A stretch of 64,000 nucleotides of DNA, from contig WHVD01000014.1 in assembly GCA_015178975.1 (NCBI GenBank), forward strand, positions 806,001 through 870,000, in the 5' to 3' direction. The stretch comes from Hysterangium stoloniferum. Its lineage: Eukaryota > Basidiomycota > Agaricomycetes > Hysterangiales > Hysterangiaceae. Below the pieces are notes generated by a model, which was not told the origin of the DNA, did no database searches, and was given only the letters and a program-made list of their open reading frames with translations. How positions within the stretch are numbered: the stretch's first letter is position 1; every line of letters starts with the position of its first letter. The position numbers and the translations under genes are program-made. Below are positions 45,475 to 58,673 of the stretch, piece by piece.

Positions 45475-46229
45475 AGGGGGGGAAACACAGCCAACGTCAA
45501 CCTCACCAATAAGACCACTTTTACTCATAAAGCATCCTGAATTGATACATCATACAACCCAAAATGTAGCAAATGTCGCCGTCCCTCGATTTCATATGAC
45601 CGGTGCACCTAGGTTCATTTGATCCAAATTGGCTCGTCCCCGTTCCAATTACATAAGGCGGAATCAAATTTGAGCAACTAGTAGAATTCACGATGCAGAA
45701 AAGAAAGCCTTATATCTTCACAACAAAAGCACCTAAAATCGCAAAACATTGCACACTAATTTATAATATTATATATACTTATATTGAGGCCATCAGAAAT
45801 CAGTAGAATATCATGCATTCATTTTTTGTAGCATAATCATGCTATACATAACAGAATAAATAAAACTTACTCTCATCTGGCCCAGGAAGATGTTTACCTC
45901 TTTTTTCTGAAGCCAAAGACTGACTGCCTCCCAATCTTTTGCCATTCTTATTGACTGCTACCCTATCATCAAGGTCAGCTTCACCAGTAGACAAGTGTGC
46001 TGGCTCAAAGTCTAAGTTAAAAGAAAAGTCATTCTATTCTATAACTGATTTCTCATCCTCTTCAAGGACTGAGAAGATGGCTGAGATGGTGGTTTTTTTC
46101 TTCCTGTACTCTGCTGGCTGACTTTTTGCTGCCTCTTGGGCATACCTGGGGCTACTGTCCTTCCAAGATATTGTTGGTATCCACACTATCATTTTGTGCT
46201 GCTGTCTGAGTAGTGTCAGTCCCACCTGT
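45475..46229. other. Non-coding, unassigned
   Basis: AT-rich sequence with no recognised gene or repeat. A minus-strand frame at 46034-46225 may belong to the Copia relic to its right. Confidence 0.4.
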
Positions 46230-47230
46230 ATCAGGAGTCTGGACTTCAGTCATGGTTGGCCTCTGGGCATTGCTGACAAAATTGGATTGAGCTAGAAGAA
46301 TGATGTTTTGCATTTTTCATCAGTGATATGGCTCCCACATTGTCATTCCATAATACAGCAGGTTTTGGTTGAGGGTACCTGACTCATTCATTGCTGAATA
46401 CATCCAAAGGATCTGTTTCATTGCTTGAGTTAAAGCCATATACTCCACTTCTGTAGTTGAGAGAGCAACAGTAGCTGGTATCAAGTACCACAGGCTGTTG
46501 GACCTCTTGCCTGAAAAAATATATGTCCTGAGCATGACCACCAGTTATCTATGTCACCACCATAGTCTGCATTGACATAACCAATTGGCTAAGGTCCCTA
46601 CATGTGCCTCCATAAATGATCTTGTAATAAAGTGTACCCTTAATGTATCACAAAATGTGAGTTAGGGCTTCCAATATTCCCATCCTGGATTAGACACATA
46701 TTTTGCTAACATGGATACTGCATATGACAGGTCAGGATGCATGGTAATATTCACATATATATATGATCAATCCCAGCAGTTCATGATACAGTTTATTGGC
46801 CATGTATCTGGAAAGTTCCCCCTGCAGTCACAGTGGTTCCCTGTTTCCCACTAAAGGGCTCATAGTTTATGAAATCACTAGCATGGACAAAACAGTGGTC
46901 ACTGGCTGCAGAGTCTGCATAGGCGAGTGGGTGTTGCTTTTGGGGAGTCCTGGTAACTTGGGTCATAAAAGCATAAAACTTGTGCCTAGATACCTCAGTC
47001 ATAGATTGTGTGGGTGTGATAGCAATGTTTGCAGTCGAGGTATGTGTTTCTGTCCTTATGTTCTGGTGGTTGCTGGTATTTCCCTTCTTTCTCCACTAGT
47101 CAGGGTATTACCCTTCCATCCCTCCTCCTGGTTTGAAATAGTGTTCTATCATGTGGCCAACCCTTCAACATACTGGATTCAAACAGACCTGTGTACTTCA
47201 TGTCTCTCTGTGCATCATAGCTAGAGCTTG
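46230..47230 (-). pseudogene. Copia relic, protease and RNase H ends joined
   Basis: On the minus strand, 47002-46796 holds the protease start (ADSAASDHCFVHASDFINYE), preceded upstream by decayed zinc-knuckle-like sequence. About 300 bp later comes the RNase H part (TVALSTTEVEYMALTQAMKQ). Integrase and most of the reverse transcriptase are missing. Confidence 0.8.
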
Positions 47231-47642
47231 CATGGTTTGTATAGCAGGTTTTCAATGGCATGCCAGGGTAGTATCATGTATTGTGAGTCATGCAATTACT
47301 TCTGCAGAAGTCTTCTGTTCATAGAGTGTGCTGATTATTAGATTTTTTGGGTTTGTGAACAATGTAGCATGTGATTGATGGGTAACCGGGTATAGTATTA
47401 CCGGTAGTAGGTACTTAAACTAGGTACTTGTACTCTACACTTCATACGTTTGCAACATGTTCTTTGTACCCAAACCGAGTCAAGTGTATTATGAACCCGC
47501 AAATTCTAACACTGATGTATATGGATCATTCTCCAAGCATGGATCCAAGAATGAATGTCCTAAATTCTCAAGTCATCAATCCTACTTCCCTGACCAATCA
47601 CCTTTCCCCATCCTTCTCATAGTACTGTGAAATGTGCTGTTA
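47231..47642. other. Non-coding, unassigned
   Basis: No gene. Contains GGGTATAGTATTACCGGTAG-type sequence around 47390 with no known role. Confidence 0.35.
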
Positions 47643-49044
47643 CAGTGACTCACAAAATTGTCCCAATGTTTTACACTTTTTGATTGTTTGATGAATAACT
47701 TGAGAGCATCAACAGATATAAACAACAAAGTGTTGGTATATCAAACATAGTGTTTGATCATGGCTATACCACAAAAAAGAATTATGTAACTCCCATCAAT
47801 ATTCATTGAGATATATGTAGTTTAATATAATAGCTCATTGGGACAATTTTGTGAGTTGTATCAGAAAATATCAGAATCTGATGTTTCATCAATTCTATTG
47901 CTGTCAAACCTTAATCAAACCTTAATAAATAGTTTGATTAAGGTTTGGAACCTTAATGAGTACTTGAATTCAAGCTATATAATCAAGGCTAATCATTTAA
48001 GAACTTCATAATTTTCAATGCACCCTATCCCCTCTGCTCAGAAAGAAAATATTCTTTCTCTGGCCTCTAATGGCATCTCCACTCATCATATTGCCTCCAA
48101 ACTTGGTATTGGCAAGTCTACTGTCTCTAGGACACTTTAAAACCTCCTTCCCAATCACCAGACCCCTTCTGCTGGCTGTCCTTCCAAGCTTTCTGCTATA
48201 GACCAGAGGGTTACATATCCTTATGTTACGACCGTGTCGCAACCCTATCGGTCCCGAGGTTATCACCACTTATCAACGTTTTCAAGTCACCACTTCGGAA
48301 ACCATCGGCCCCCGAAGCTGATGTATGCTTTCGTGATGATCAAACTCCGTTTACGCCCACGTCAAAATACTCGTATTGTCTGGTTAAACTTTTGATACGT
48401 CCCTTTCATTATGTTGATCTGTTCTATCCTATGTTTCACATATGTCTATCTATATTTGTAGTCCTTGAACTATTTCCTTTTGTCGTAATTCCACTCTCGG
48501 TTATCATTGGCCTCCGAACTAATCATAAACTTCCCGTTCCTAGTCAAGCTTATTGTTAATACTGTTTTCCGCCCTTCTCCCTGTTAGTATTTTCTAGACG
48601 CCTGTTACTTGTATATGAACCCACTGTAGTTGTAGTTACTAGGCAATCAGAATATCAACTCAGAATACCCTCATACGTCTGTAACAGTCTCATACTAAGA
48701 ATTCCCCCATCCGCCTTCACGTGCGCTCGCCCACTCCCAGCCCCGACCCCTTGGCCCGACACTCGACTTGTCCTTTGGTTCCGATCAGTATCTTGCCAAA
48801 AGGAACTCTTTAGGATTAGTCTTCACCCATCTGAAATCTAAGGACACCCTATGGATATTTGCGAGGGCGCAGCACATAAGCTGAAGCCGAGTCCTTCCGA
48901 TCGGTCCCTGTCGGCCACCGACATTAGTCAGTTTTCAGTTCTTAACACCTTACACAAATTACCACTGGCAAGGCTGCTAATGCTGTTCAGGCTGCCAAAC
49001 ACATCAACACTATCATCTCTACTCCAGTTTCCTCAGAAACAGTC
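47643..49044 (+). pseudogene. Second Tc1/mariner family, 5' half only
   Basis: After TA at 47641 the end motif CAGTGACTCACAAAATTGTC appears, with its inner inverted copy at 47824-47858. The transposase start at about 48018 reads MHPIPSAQKENILSLASNGI and STHHIASKLGIGKSTVSRTL, a helix-turn-helix like that of 19079. The frame is cut by a solo LTR at 48224 and resumes with KAANAVQAAKHINTIISTPV. It is truncated at 49044. Confidence 0.8.
48224..48947 (+). mobile_element. Solo LTR, family TGTTACGACCGTGTCGCAAC
   Basis: 724 bp ending TTCTTAACA, flanked by CCTTA (48219-48223 and 48948-48952), inserted in the Tc1 transposase relic. The LTR module is at 48863-48894. Confidence 0.92.
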
Positions 49045-49500
49045 TGTTATGACTGGAAAACCCACTGGACTCTGGGCACTAACTTATATGCACCTGCACC
49101 CTACATGCACCAGTTATTGGTTTACCAGAATACCCACTGGACTCTGGACATCAGACCTGTCCATGCTCGACCTTTGTCACTTCATGTATCAGTCACCAGA
49201 ATACCTGCCAGAATCCACACCTGTCTATCTCCAACCCTGTCCCATGTACCAGTCACCATACCCCACTCGGAAAACCCATCAGCTCTCTAATTGAGCCCCA
49301 TTCCCATTATGGTTAAATGACCTGTCAAATTTCAGACTCCGCTCCTGTTTAATATTCTCATTTCATGATTACCTGTTTAGGCTTTCATTATTACTGGATT
49401 AGGTATAGCATACATTCCACAGTCTATATAGTCTGCTTGTTGTTGTACATACAATCTAGTCAGAAAATCAGCTTAGATTCCCCCCAGTAATCTAGTGCCT
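49045..49500 (+). repeat. Truncated LTR related to 34747-35585
   Basis: Begins TGTTATGACTGGAAAACCCA and runs to the shared TTCCCCCCAGTAATCTA segment, where the next LTR replaces its end. Strong loss of CpG. Confidence 0.65.
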
Positions 49501-49797
49501 TGTTAGGATACACACACAGGCCGGGTTTCCGGAGAAACCCACGGGATATCCGGTAGGACTTGGCTTCAGCTTATAGGCTGCGCCCTCGCTAGATCGTGTT
49601 GTCCAATTTCAAACGGACGGACGGGGATCCCAGGGAGTCCAGGCGGGGTTTGTGGGTCGTAATGAGGTCGAACGTAACGAGTCTTGACGTAACGGAGTCC
49701 GGGCAGGAAATCCTATAAACAGATGATTGGTGCTTGTAGCGCGTGGGGGCATACGGGTTAGTGCCCGGAGTCTGGCAGGATTGTCCGGTCGTAACAG
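49501..49797 (-). repeat. Reversed, internally deleted LTR
   Basis: On the minus strand runs TGTTACGACCGGACAATCCT to GTATCCTAACA. It matches both ends of 34747-35585 but lacks the middle. The module is at 49557-49588. A purine-rich AAAGGGAGGATAC sits just upstream on the minus strand, so this may be a 3' LTR. Confidence 0.7.
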
Positions 49798-50176
49798 TAT
49801 CCTCCCTTTATGCCAAAGTCCCAAAGAGGCTCTAGACCTAAATAAGGTTCTTGTCGGCTACATGCATGTGTCAAAAGTCATGTCGGTTACACGTATGTGT
49901 CAAAGAGTCATGTGATCTGGAAGGTAAGGTTCAAACGCGATGAGCCTATATATAAATTTGAAAAAATAGAAATTTCTTCTTCTTTATTACCCCCATCATC
50001 GATAGCATGGGACCAAAGCCCATGCCACACAAGCCTATGCCAACTGCCGGGCTCTCCACGGGCAGTCAGTACCGGGCGCCGCTGTCTGCTGCCCAAATCT
50101 TGGCGCAGTGGGACAAGCAATGATGACAGCGTGAAGAGGCGGAGCGAGAAGCCCGGGAGGTCCAGGAGGCGTTGAA
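49798..50176 (+). pseudogene. Remnant of retroelement gag start
   Basis: At about 50007 a frame reads MGPKPMPHKPMPTAGL and SAAQILAQWDKQ, then stops and continues EEAEREAREVQEALN, like the N-terminus of a Ty3-type gag. It is cut off at 50176, where the second segmental duplicate begins. Confidence 0.4.
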
Positions 50177-50846
50177 CAGAAAACCCACCAGGTCCTGGAT
50201 CTATTATGACCCGTGCACTCGGCACACTGTCAGACCTGATTGGACCTCACACAAAACTCCAATCACTTGCAAACTGTCGGTATCCTGACTAACCCCATTA
50301 AACATCCTCATTGTTCCCAATTAGTATTTCTGTCTGCCCCTTATCCTATACAACCAGTTTATGCTTTTTCCACCCGTGTAGTAGTCTACATCCAGATTTG
50401 TAATATTCTGTCTATCGGTCTCTGTTTTTGCATCACTATATGTAGTTTCTGTCTTCCCCATTAGTACTTTCCTTTGTTCTTTTTTTGTTCGGATAAGTGC
50501 TGGATTTCCGTATATATGCCGCTCATGTATTGTAGTATTAGGACAATCAGAATATTGACTCAGAACACTTGTACACATCTCTCATAGTCTCACTCTAAAT
50601 ATCCCGCTCTCCACCCCTGCTTGTGCTTGCTCACTCTCAGTCTCTGACCCAACCCCCAACTTGTTCTTCGGTTTCTAATTGGTGATTACCGTGAGGTTAC
50701 TCAAAGGGACTAGTATTCACCCACCTGAAATTTAAGGACACCCAACAGTAACTTGTGAGGGCGCAGCATACAGTATAAGCTGAAGCCAAGTCCTTCCATT
50801 CAGTTCCATTGGTTTACCGATATCAGTCAGTTTTCTGTTCTTAACA
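50177..50846 (+). repeat. LTR, 5' end missing (copy of 17121-18233)
   Basis: Starts at CAGAAAACCCACCAGG and ends TTCTTAACA. It shows the empty site for the solo LTR at 17291. Confidence 0.75.
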
Positions 50847-52230
50847 TGGGGTTTGTAAGCCAAAGCATTCCTCTGATGGAAATAGAGAAAAGATAGTAAG
50901 ATTTAGAGTGGCTTGAGGCAGTATTACTGAATAATTATAGTTTATTGTTTTTCTAGATATATTATTAGTCTTGGAACTATCTTATGGACTAATGTTAGGA
51001 TCTGGAATCCACCAGAACCTGACCCTCATCCCTCAAGTACCTTTCAACTCAGATGCCATTCAGATATGCTGCACTCAACTAGACAACTCCTGTTATGACC
51101 TGGACCTGTTGGACTCCACTCTTTAACAGTGACCTTCTCTCCAAGTGTCCTTGGTCATTTCCTGGCTGGACTCCCAGTGTTTGTTCTGGATATTTCAGTA
51201 ATCCATGTCAATTTTCACCAGATTACATATCTTTGTCAACACTCATCACTCTCTAAGCCAATGTTATAACTTACTCAGAACCCATGGCTTTCCCAAAAAT
51301 ATGCTCACTTAATCATTATAGTGCTAGGATCTATTTCTGGATAATATCAGATATCTGATGGATAGTCCAACTCCTTTCCTTTGTCATGCATTTGGTAACT
51401 GATTGGTTGACAGATAATTATTTGTTTGTTTATTGTTCCTGCCCTCATTCCCTGATCTGTCCCAATCCTTGTTCCTCATTTACCTATCTTGTGTCAAGAT
51501 CTAAGCCAGGAAGAGGGGGATGCTCTAGTCAGAGGGCCAATGATGGGAGATGGGTTAATTGGGGGGCCGACAATAGAGATTATACTAGTCAGGAGGTCTG
51601 ACTCTATAACTGAAATGGAGCTTGGCTTTAACTTATGTGTTGTACCCTCACATGAACTGTCAGGGTGCTCTGGTATTTCAAACAGAACTGATAGTATGAT
51701 ATAAGTAAGAGTCAACACTTAGCTTACTCAACTGGGGGCCCGCATCACTATGAGTTAGGAAGTAGAGGGTCACAGCTTGCCAAAGACTACTCTTTGAGGG
51801 TATAGTGATGAGAGGGAAGGTGAAAAACTGAGAAGGGCTAATCTAAGTTGATATTTGAACTGAAGAACTGTAGTGTACATGAAAGGAACTTTATACTACA
51901 TTGAGATGGGTGAACAGGAGGCCAATCAGAGAAGCAAATGTAGGACAGATCAAAGGAAGTGATAATGAGGTGGGGAGTGATAGATACTAATGTATGGTAC
52001 TAAGAAACAATATTAGGTGGCAAGTAAGAGTATACATGGAGATGGAAATGGAGGTGGTGGAGCAGAGATTGAATGGGACTGGGGTGCACTATAAACAAGT
52101 ATCAGGGGTGCTGCAAAGGGTAATGACATGGGCTTGGTAATTTATTCCAAACATCTTTTCCAGGAAATGTCCCATAGAGTCCCTGGGTAATAGTCCAGGG
52201 AGTTTCCAGGGATATTAGTACAAGTGAGTG

Positions 52231-53178
52231 TGTCAGAATAATTACCAGAGAGTAATGCTACTGAGATGGACTTGGCTTCAGCTTATGTGCTGCACCCTCA
52301 TACACTCATTTGGGTGTCCATATTTCAAGCTGACAGAATGCCTACAAGGGAGATGTAGATTCTGGAGTTCCTGTGGGAATTCCAGAAATCAAGTGTACAG
52401 ACAGACAAGAGGAGTAGGGACTGGATCAGGACATATTCAGGGTGTAACTTGTTTGAGAGTGTAACTTGTTTGAGAGTGTAACTTGTTTGAGAGTGTAACT
52501 TGTTTGAGAGTGTAACTTGTTTGAGATTCAAACTGGATTCTAAGTACATGAGTATGGGAGACTTATATAGACTTTGAAATGTAATAATACCAAATATGGT
52601 AATAATGAGGTGTAAAAGAAGTAAACATAAAATGAGATGAGAAAATACCAAACTAGGTATTAGGGATGGAATGGAATGGGAGCAGGGTCCAAAACATGAC
52701 AGGTTATTTGACCATAATGGGAATGGGGATCTATGCTCCATTAGAGGGGTTCCGGGAGTCCAGTCAGAGTCCAGTGACAGGCACAGAGAGTCGGGTATAA
52801 ACAGGTTGATTTGCAGGTCCAGCAGAGTCCAAGGACTGGTGCATGAGACACAGACAAATCATGACAGGTCATGGGACCATAATGGGAGCAGGGTTCTGGG
52901 AGTCTGGTCAGAGTCCAGTGATGGGTACATGAGACACAGAGAGTCAGGTATAAGCAGGTTGATGTCCAGGTCCAGCAGAGTCCGAGGACTGCATGAGACA
53001 GTGTCAAATATAGACAGGTTGATGTGCAGGTTGGGCAGAGTCTGATGACTGGTTTATATAAGGTCACATGCAGGTCCCAATGGGTACTCCAGTTGTAACT
53101 GCACTTTAGGTACAATATAGAGAGTCGGGTGCAGATAAGGTGGAGTCTGGAGACCAGCAGGCTTTCCGGGTCATAACA
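52231..53178 (-). repeat. Reversed LTR with short minisatellite
   Basis: Copy of 21949-23120; module at 52268-52299 on the minus strand. Confidence 0.65.
52443..52526 (+). repeat. 17-bp minisatellite, about 5 copies
   Basis: Same TGTAACTTGTTTGAGAG unit as 22161-22465, contracted or unexpanded. Confidence 0.97.
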
Positions 53179-53637
53179 GAAGGTGTCTAGTCAAGGGGCA
53201 GACTGACAGAATGGGATGTGAGTCAAAGGGTACTTGAGAGATGAGGGTCAGGTTCCAGTGGATTCCAGATCTTGATAGTGGTCCAGAAGATGGTTCAGAA
53301 CCTAATATAGTGTAATATCCAAAGGATACTCCATGGAGTTCCCAGGAACATGTAAGGGCGACTCCCTAGCTCATACAAACCAGCACATGAGGGCTCAGGT
53401 GTGAGACTAGTAGAGGGGATCCAAAGATAACAGATCTACAGAGCCCTCTACTAGTTACAGGCTCAAATAGAAAGAGACGGAACATATCACCAGTCAGGGG
53501 AGACCAACCAGACCTGCTAATTATTAAAAAGAGTATGAGTTGACTTATTGTAATACACAATCTACAAGTGGGTAATAAACTTGTAATATAGTACTTGTTT
53601 GTCAACAATATGTCAGTTAGTGAATCACCTTCTGACA

Positions 53638-54219
53638 TGATAGCTAGGGTGCTAGTTTAGGTGTACACTGGTTCTGGCATGCATTAACCTCAGAAAACAT
53701 GGTCCACAATTAGCATCCTCCTATGAAAAAGTGAAGAAATGGGTGAACTGCCCCTAGGAAAAGGGTGGTTTCATCACCAATTTCAACACCAATATATTAT
53801 AACCACAAAGGAAACCTAGCAAATTGGAACTGCCCTCAATGTGCTTCCAGCACAAGTATCAAGAAATCTTGACAACCTTCACATGTATGCCTTTTGTCAC
53901 TCTGAACAATGGTGAAATTTGACACATGCAGAGTTCAATATATAATTTGACCCCTTGGCAACCTGTTTGGAGGCACAGATAATCTATCACATGTGAAAAA
54001 AACATTCATCTTTCTCCATGACTTAACGCAATATTTTGCCAGATTGAAGGTTGCATGTGAACATGTAGTGTTAGAATTGGTGATGAAAACACCCTTTTCC
54101 TAGGGGCGGTTCATCCATTTCTTCACTTTTTCATATGAAGATGCTAATTGTGGACCATGCATTCTGAGGTGAATGCATGCCAGAACCAGTGTACACCTAA
54201 ACTAGCACCAAACCTATCA
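53638..54219. mobile_element. Foldback MITE (copy of 23581-24162)
   Basis: Same 582-bp length and arms; interrupts the Copia relic at the same place. Confidence 0.8.
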
Positions 54220-54892
54220 TACCTATGTAAGAGCCACTACAGAACTGGAACTGACATATGATAGATCAGATATATCACTTGATATGGATTTTCATGGCTA
54301 CACAGATGCAGATTGGTCCAGTGATACTGAAACATCCTGATCCACATCAGGCTATGTTTTTATCATGAACAGGGCATCTCTTGGGCCAGCAAGTACCAGT
54401 CAATGGTAGTACTGTCAAACACTGAATCTGAATACACAGGGCTCAGTGTGGTGGGCCAGCAGTTGCAATGGGTGTGAAGGTTTTTGGAAAAAATTGGTTA
54501 TCCACCAACTGAACCTACTGAGATATGTACAATGTGATAATCAGGCAGCTATTATTCTGTGTAAAGACCCACAGTTCAGGGACCACACAAAACATATTCA
54601 GCAGAAATACCATCACATATGTGACAATTTGGTGGCAAAAGGAGAAGCCATAGTGAGCCATGTGTCCACTGCAGACATGGTGGCTGACATTCTGATGAAA
54701 CCCTTGTCCCACAAGCAACACTGGGAATTTATAAAAGCTATGGGATTGCAACTACAATTGAGTGGGAGTGACATTGGACTGGACCACCTGCTTATATTTT
54801 GCCTTTCATCATATGAGCACATTTTTCACCCACACATGTATATATATATGTATGTGATGCTATGGAGTGCAACCCTAGTCATTTCCCTGTAG
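54220..54892 (+). pseudogene. Copia RNase H relic (copy of 24163-24835)
   Basis: Same frame pieces and stops; one His to Gln change near the C-terminus. Confidence 0.85.
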
Positions 54893-55042
54893 CCTCACTA
54901 GGCAGCCACTGAGTCTTGGGCATCCACCACCCCTTTTCTGTTCTAGCTCAGTCCAATTTTGTCAGTAATTGTGAGGGGTACCTCTCTCTGGGGAATGTAA
55001 CTGATTTATAGTATTATATTTTTCCTTTATTTTTCTACTATA

Positions 55043-55342
55043 TGTATTTTGACTAAATAAAATCTTTGTTACATGCATTTACATTAGTTCAAAGATCCAT
55101 GTATGCCTGTGGGTACATAGACGTTTATGGGTGCATTCATACTGTTGTCTTGTGTATACTAGCAGGTGTAACTGGAGAATCAGACACTTTTGCCCCATAA
55201 CCACAACTTGCCCAAGACATTATTTGAAGTGTCCTGCAAGTTGTATGCACCCACAAGAGTCTATGTACCCACAGGCATATGTACATGGATCTTTGAACTA
55301 ATGTAAATGTATGTAATGAAGATTTTATTTAGTCAAAATACA
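55043..55342. mobile_element. 300-bp foldback MITE (copy of 25713-26012)
   Basis: Same arms and length. Confidence 0.75.
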
Positions 55343-56024
55343 GATGGCATACTTATTGATCTTCCCACTTTCCTGATGTAATTGGTCATAGACTTCCTAA
55401 AGTTGATCCTGATTATCCAAGGAAAAAAGAAAAGTTGGAAGTAACCAACAAGAGGCAGATTCAATACCTGGGGAATGATCTGAGAAATGTGGGCACAATG
55501 TTATTCTTCAGTCTCTTCTGTTGGAATATGGGCATTACATAAACTTGTAACACATATCCCTTTGTTTTTGTCTCTTTATTCCCTTTTGTTCCATCCCTTT
55601 TGTTGCCCAATATATTATTCTATTGTTTTGCAGACATATATGAGTAGCCTAGTATTCATGTATCTACTCATTCATTTGCCTAATCTTACTACAAGATATA
55701 CACACAAACGAAATTTATACACTGCTCTTATAAGGTAGGCAAGACATGATCTGGTCTTCATCACATGATAATATTGTGACAAGCATGATGGATTTGGCAG
55801 AGAAAATGTGTATTTCCCTTGGGGCATCACCAATTAAGGATAATATGTAAATTGGTTTGCTACAAAATATAGATATTTATATTTAAGAATTTTTGTTGCA
55901 AACCAATTTCCCCAAAATGGCCATATGGGAGTGCCCCATGGGAAATGTAAAGTGCAGACACAGAACATGTCAAATGATGTGACACATCTTAAGAACTCAA
56001 ATTCTCCTTCAACTTACACATTTC

Positions 56025-58140
56025 ATGACAAAGTGCAAGTATAACCCTCTTGTGAACCTATTTGGCTTTGTCAATCTTAGCAAGAAAAAAAGAAAAGTAG
56101 CCAAAGCCTCATGCAATGAAGAAAATGAAGTGATGGAAAAAGAAAATGTGAGTTGTTATTTATCTACTTACTTTACAGCTTTTGTTACTGAACTTTCAGT
56201 CTTTTCAGTTGGCTATGGATGACATCAGCACTCAAATAGAACAGGAACAGGATGAGGAAGACTTACAGTCAATGGGGGGTCCAATCGACGATTCTGAGAG
56301 TGAGGATGACACAGAAAGTAACACAGAAAATAACATGGACACTCAGGCTTCTGGTAAACATAAAAAAGGAGGATACTTCATACCTCCTCTGACTCTTGAA
56401 CAGGTTGAAGAAGCAGCAAAATATCTACATGACATTTTAAAGCCTCCTTGAAAAGATACAAGTCAGTCATACAAGGACCTGAAACTGGATAAAAAATCCA
56501 AGAAGCGCCTCAAAGATATGCATACCTTTTGCCTGAATTTTATTTGTATTGAAAAAGGACAGCAAGATGGTAGTATGAAAAGCTCATGGACACCTGCTTC
56601 TGTCAAAACAGCTCAAATTCTTGGATATGCAATAAAAGGATCACACAAACCTGGCAACAAAAAGGCTCACAATCTTTGCAAATGGGAAGAGGTCCCAACC
56701 TATAACTGGAAAACAACTGGACAGTCACTGATTGATGATGACAATTTTGCACAAGAAATACATCTCCACTTACAATCACTTAAACCCAATGAAGTTCGTG
56801 CCGAGGCTATTGTCAGATTTTTGGACAACCCTGAAATGTTAGCACAACTGAAGCAGAAAAAGACAATATCCCTTTCAACTGCTCAACTGTGGATGAAAAA
56901 AATGGGTTACCGGTGGGGTTATGAGCCAAAAGGACAGTATGTGGATGGACATGAGTGGCCAGATGTTGTTGCATTTCACAATGGAGTTTTCTTGCCAGCC
57001 ATTGGAGACCTTCTCGACCACATTACAAAATTTAACTCTAAAGATGGTACACAGGAAGACCCACCAGAAGGAGGTCACTGTGTGGTAATTTGGTATCATG
57101 ATGAATCAACATTCTATGCACATGACCGAAGGACACATCGCTGGATCCACAAACATGAAAATGCAAAACCTTATGCAAAAGGAGAAGGTCACTCACTCAT
57201 GATTGCTGATTTTGTCTCTGCAGAATATGGTTGGATGTGTTCTCATGATGGAAATAAATCTGCACAAGTTCTTTTTTAGAGCTGGCAAAGGTTGAGAAGG
57301 TTATTTCACAAATGAAAACATTCGTGCCCATCTGGCAAAAGCAGCTAAAATTCTGAGTGAGAATTACCCCAATGAAGATCATGTTTTAATTTTTGACAAT
57401 GCAACCACTCACGTTAAAAGGGCTGAAGGGTCTTTATCAGCATTGTGAATGCCAAAAGGACCCTCTGCAAAATTCACAGTTGAGGTCAATGATGTAGGGG
57501 AAGATGGTAAGTTACAGTATGCAGAGGATGGGAAAATTTTGAAGAAATGAATTCCCATGGCAAACGGAACTTTTAATGGACAAGAGCAGCTGTTTTACTG
57601 GCCAGCAGATGCTGTGCACGAGTTTGCTGGCCAATTCAAGGGTATGGCTCAAATTTTGAAATAGAGAGGGGCTTCACAACACCTCGAAATTAAAAGCACA
57701 ATGTGGGAAGAAGTTTTCTGACTGCTTACCTGGAAAAACAGACTGCTGTTGTGGTCATCTGCTCTTTAATCAGCCTGATTTTGCTGAGGTGGAATCTATT
57801 CTTGAAACAGAAGCAAAAGTACTTGGATTAAGGGTGATATTTTTGCCGAAATTTCACTGTGAGCTCAATCCCATTGAGCAGTGTTGGGGATATACCAAGA
57901 GACTATACTGACTTCTACCTCCATCATCTGACGAGGGTGACCTTGAGAAGAATACAGTCAAATGCTTAGATGAGATCCCACTGGTAACAATTCAATGGTG
58001 AGATTATGCCCACAATTCTAAAAAGAATTCAAAATTTGATTTTCCATCAAAGTAGATTTGCAAACCCATCACTATGGTTTATGGATGCTTATAGACGGGG
58101 TCTCAATGGTAATCAGGCCGCATGGGCCTCCAAAAAGTAT
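56025..58140 (+). pseudogene. DDE_3-type transposase, copy 2, better preserved
   Basis: Exon 1 (56025-56147, MTKCKYNPLVNLFGF, Lys-rich) splices by GTGAGT...TTCAG to 56209. Then come an acidic region (QEDEE-type and SESEDD), GGYFIPPLTLEQVEEAAKYL, and a helical domain with NEVRAEAIVRFLDNPEMLAQ and STAQLWMKKMGYRWGYEPKG. Catalytic core: first Asp in VIWYHDESTFYAHDRRTHRW, second in VLIFDNATTH, Glu in FHCELNPIEQCWGY. Damage: TGA after ILKPP (56449), a frameshift after SAQVLF near 57270, TGA near 57294 and near 57446, plus others. The most likely class is the DDE_3-containing basidiomycete transposases; I could not place the terminal inverted repeats. Confidence 0.82.
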
Positions 58141-58272
58141 CAGTCATAGAACAATTCCTGATTCAATTCTTTCTGACCTCGATAAAGCTGGTATTTAATA
58201 ATGTTAATACTCCTAATCTCAATTATTTATACAAGCGTACAGAAAAGATGGGCCGCCATGGTCACAGCAGTA

Positions 58273-58437
58273 GTCACAACACGTGACTACATCTGACTCC
58301 GCATGCCGACTTTCACCATCCCCACCCTGACTCGAGCCCTCTAAAATCCATCGTAGCCACGAAGCTCACTTGGAACTTCTTACCACCGTAGCATAGTTTC
58401 TCTGGGGGCCTTTCCACCCCCTAGCCGCAGTTAGCCA
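58273..58437 (+). repeat. Short retroposon unit 1, left part (copy 2)
   Basis: Begins GTCACAACACGTGACTACAT without a preceding poly(A); interrupted at AGCCA by the Copia element and resumed at 62035-62086. Confidence 0.65.
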
Positions 58438-58649
58438 TGTAGTCAAAAGATGATAATATATATTTTTATTCGAGATGTTATCGCGTCTTTTATACTAAAT
58501 AAATATTAACTAATTACTAATATTTCCAGATACGGGATATCGAGTTGCCGGCCCCACAACATAGCATTAGTGAGCCGCTGACTCGTTACACTGGAATGTG
58601 ATGGAGTTGTCGGGAACCGTTACTAATATATTATATTATATTACCAATA
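58438..58649 (-). repeat. 3' LTR of Copia element
   Basis: 212 bp; minus strand begins TATTGGTAAT and ends GACTACA. Confidence 0.85.
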
Positions 58650-58673
58650 CTCCCCCTCAATGAGATATCCCTA

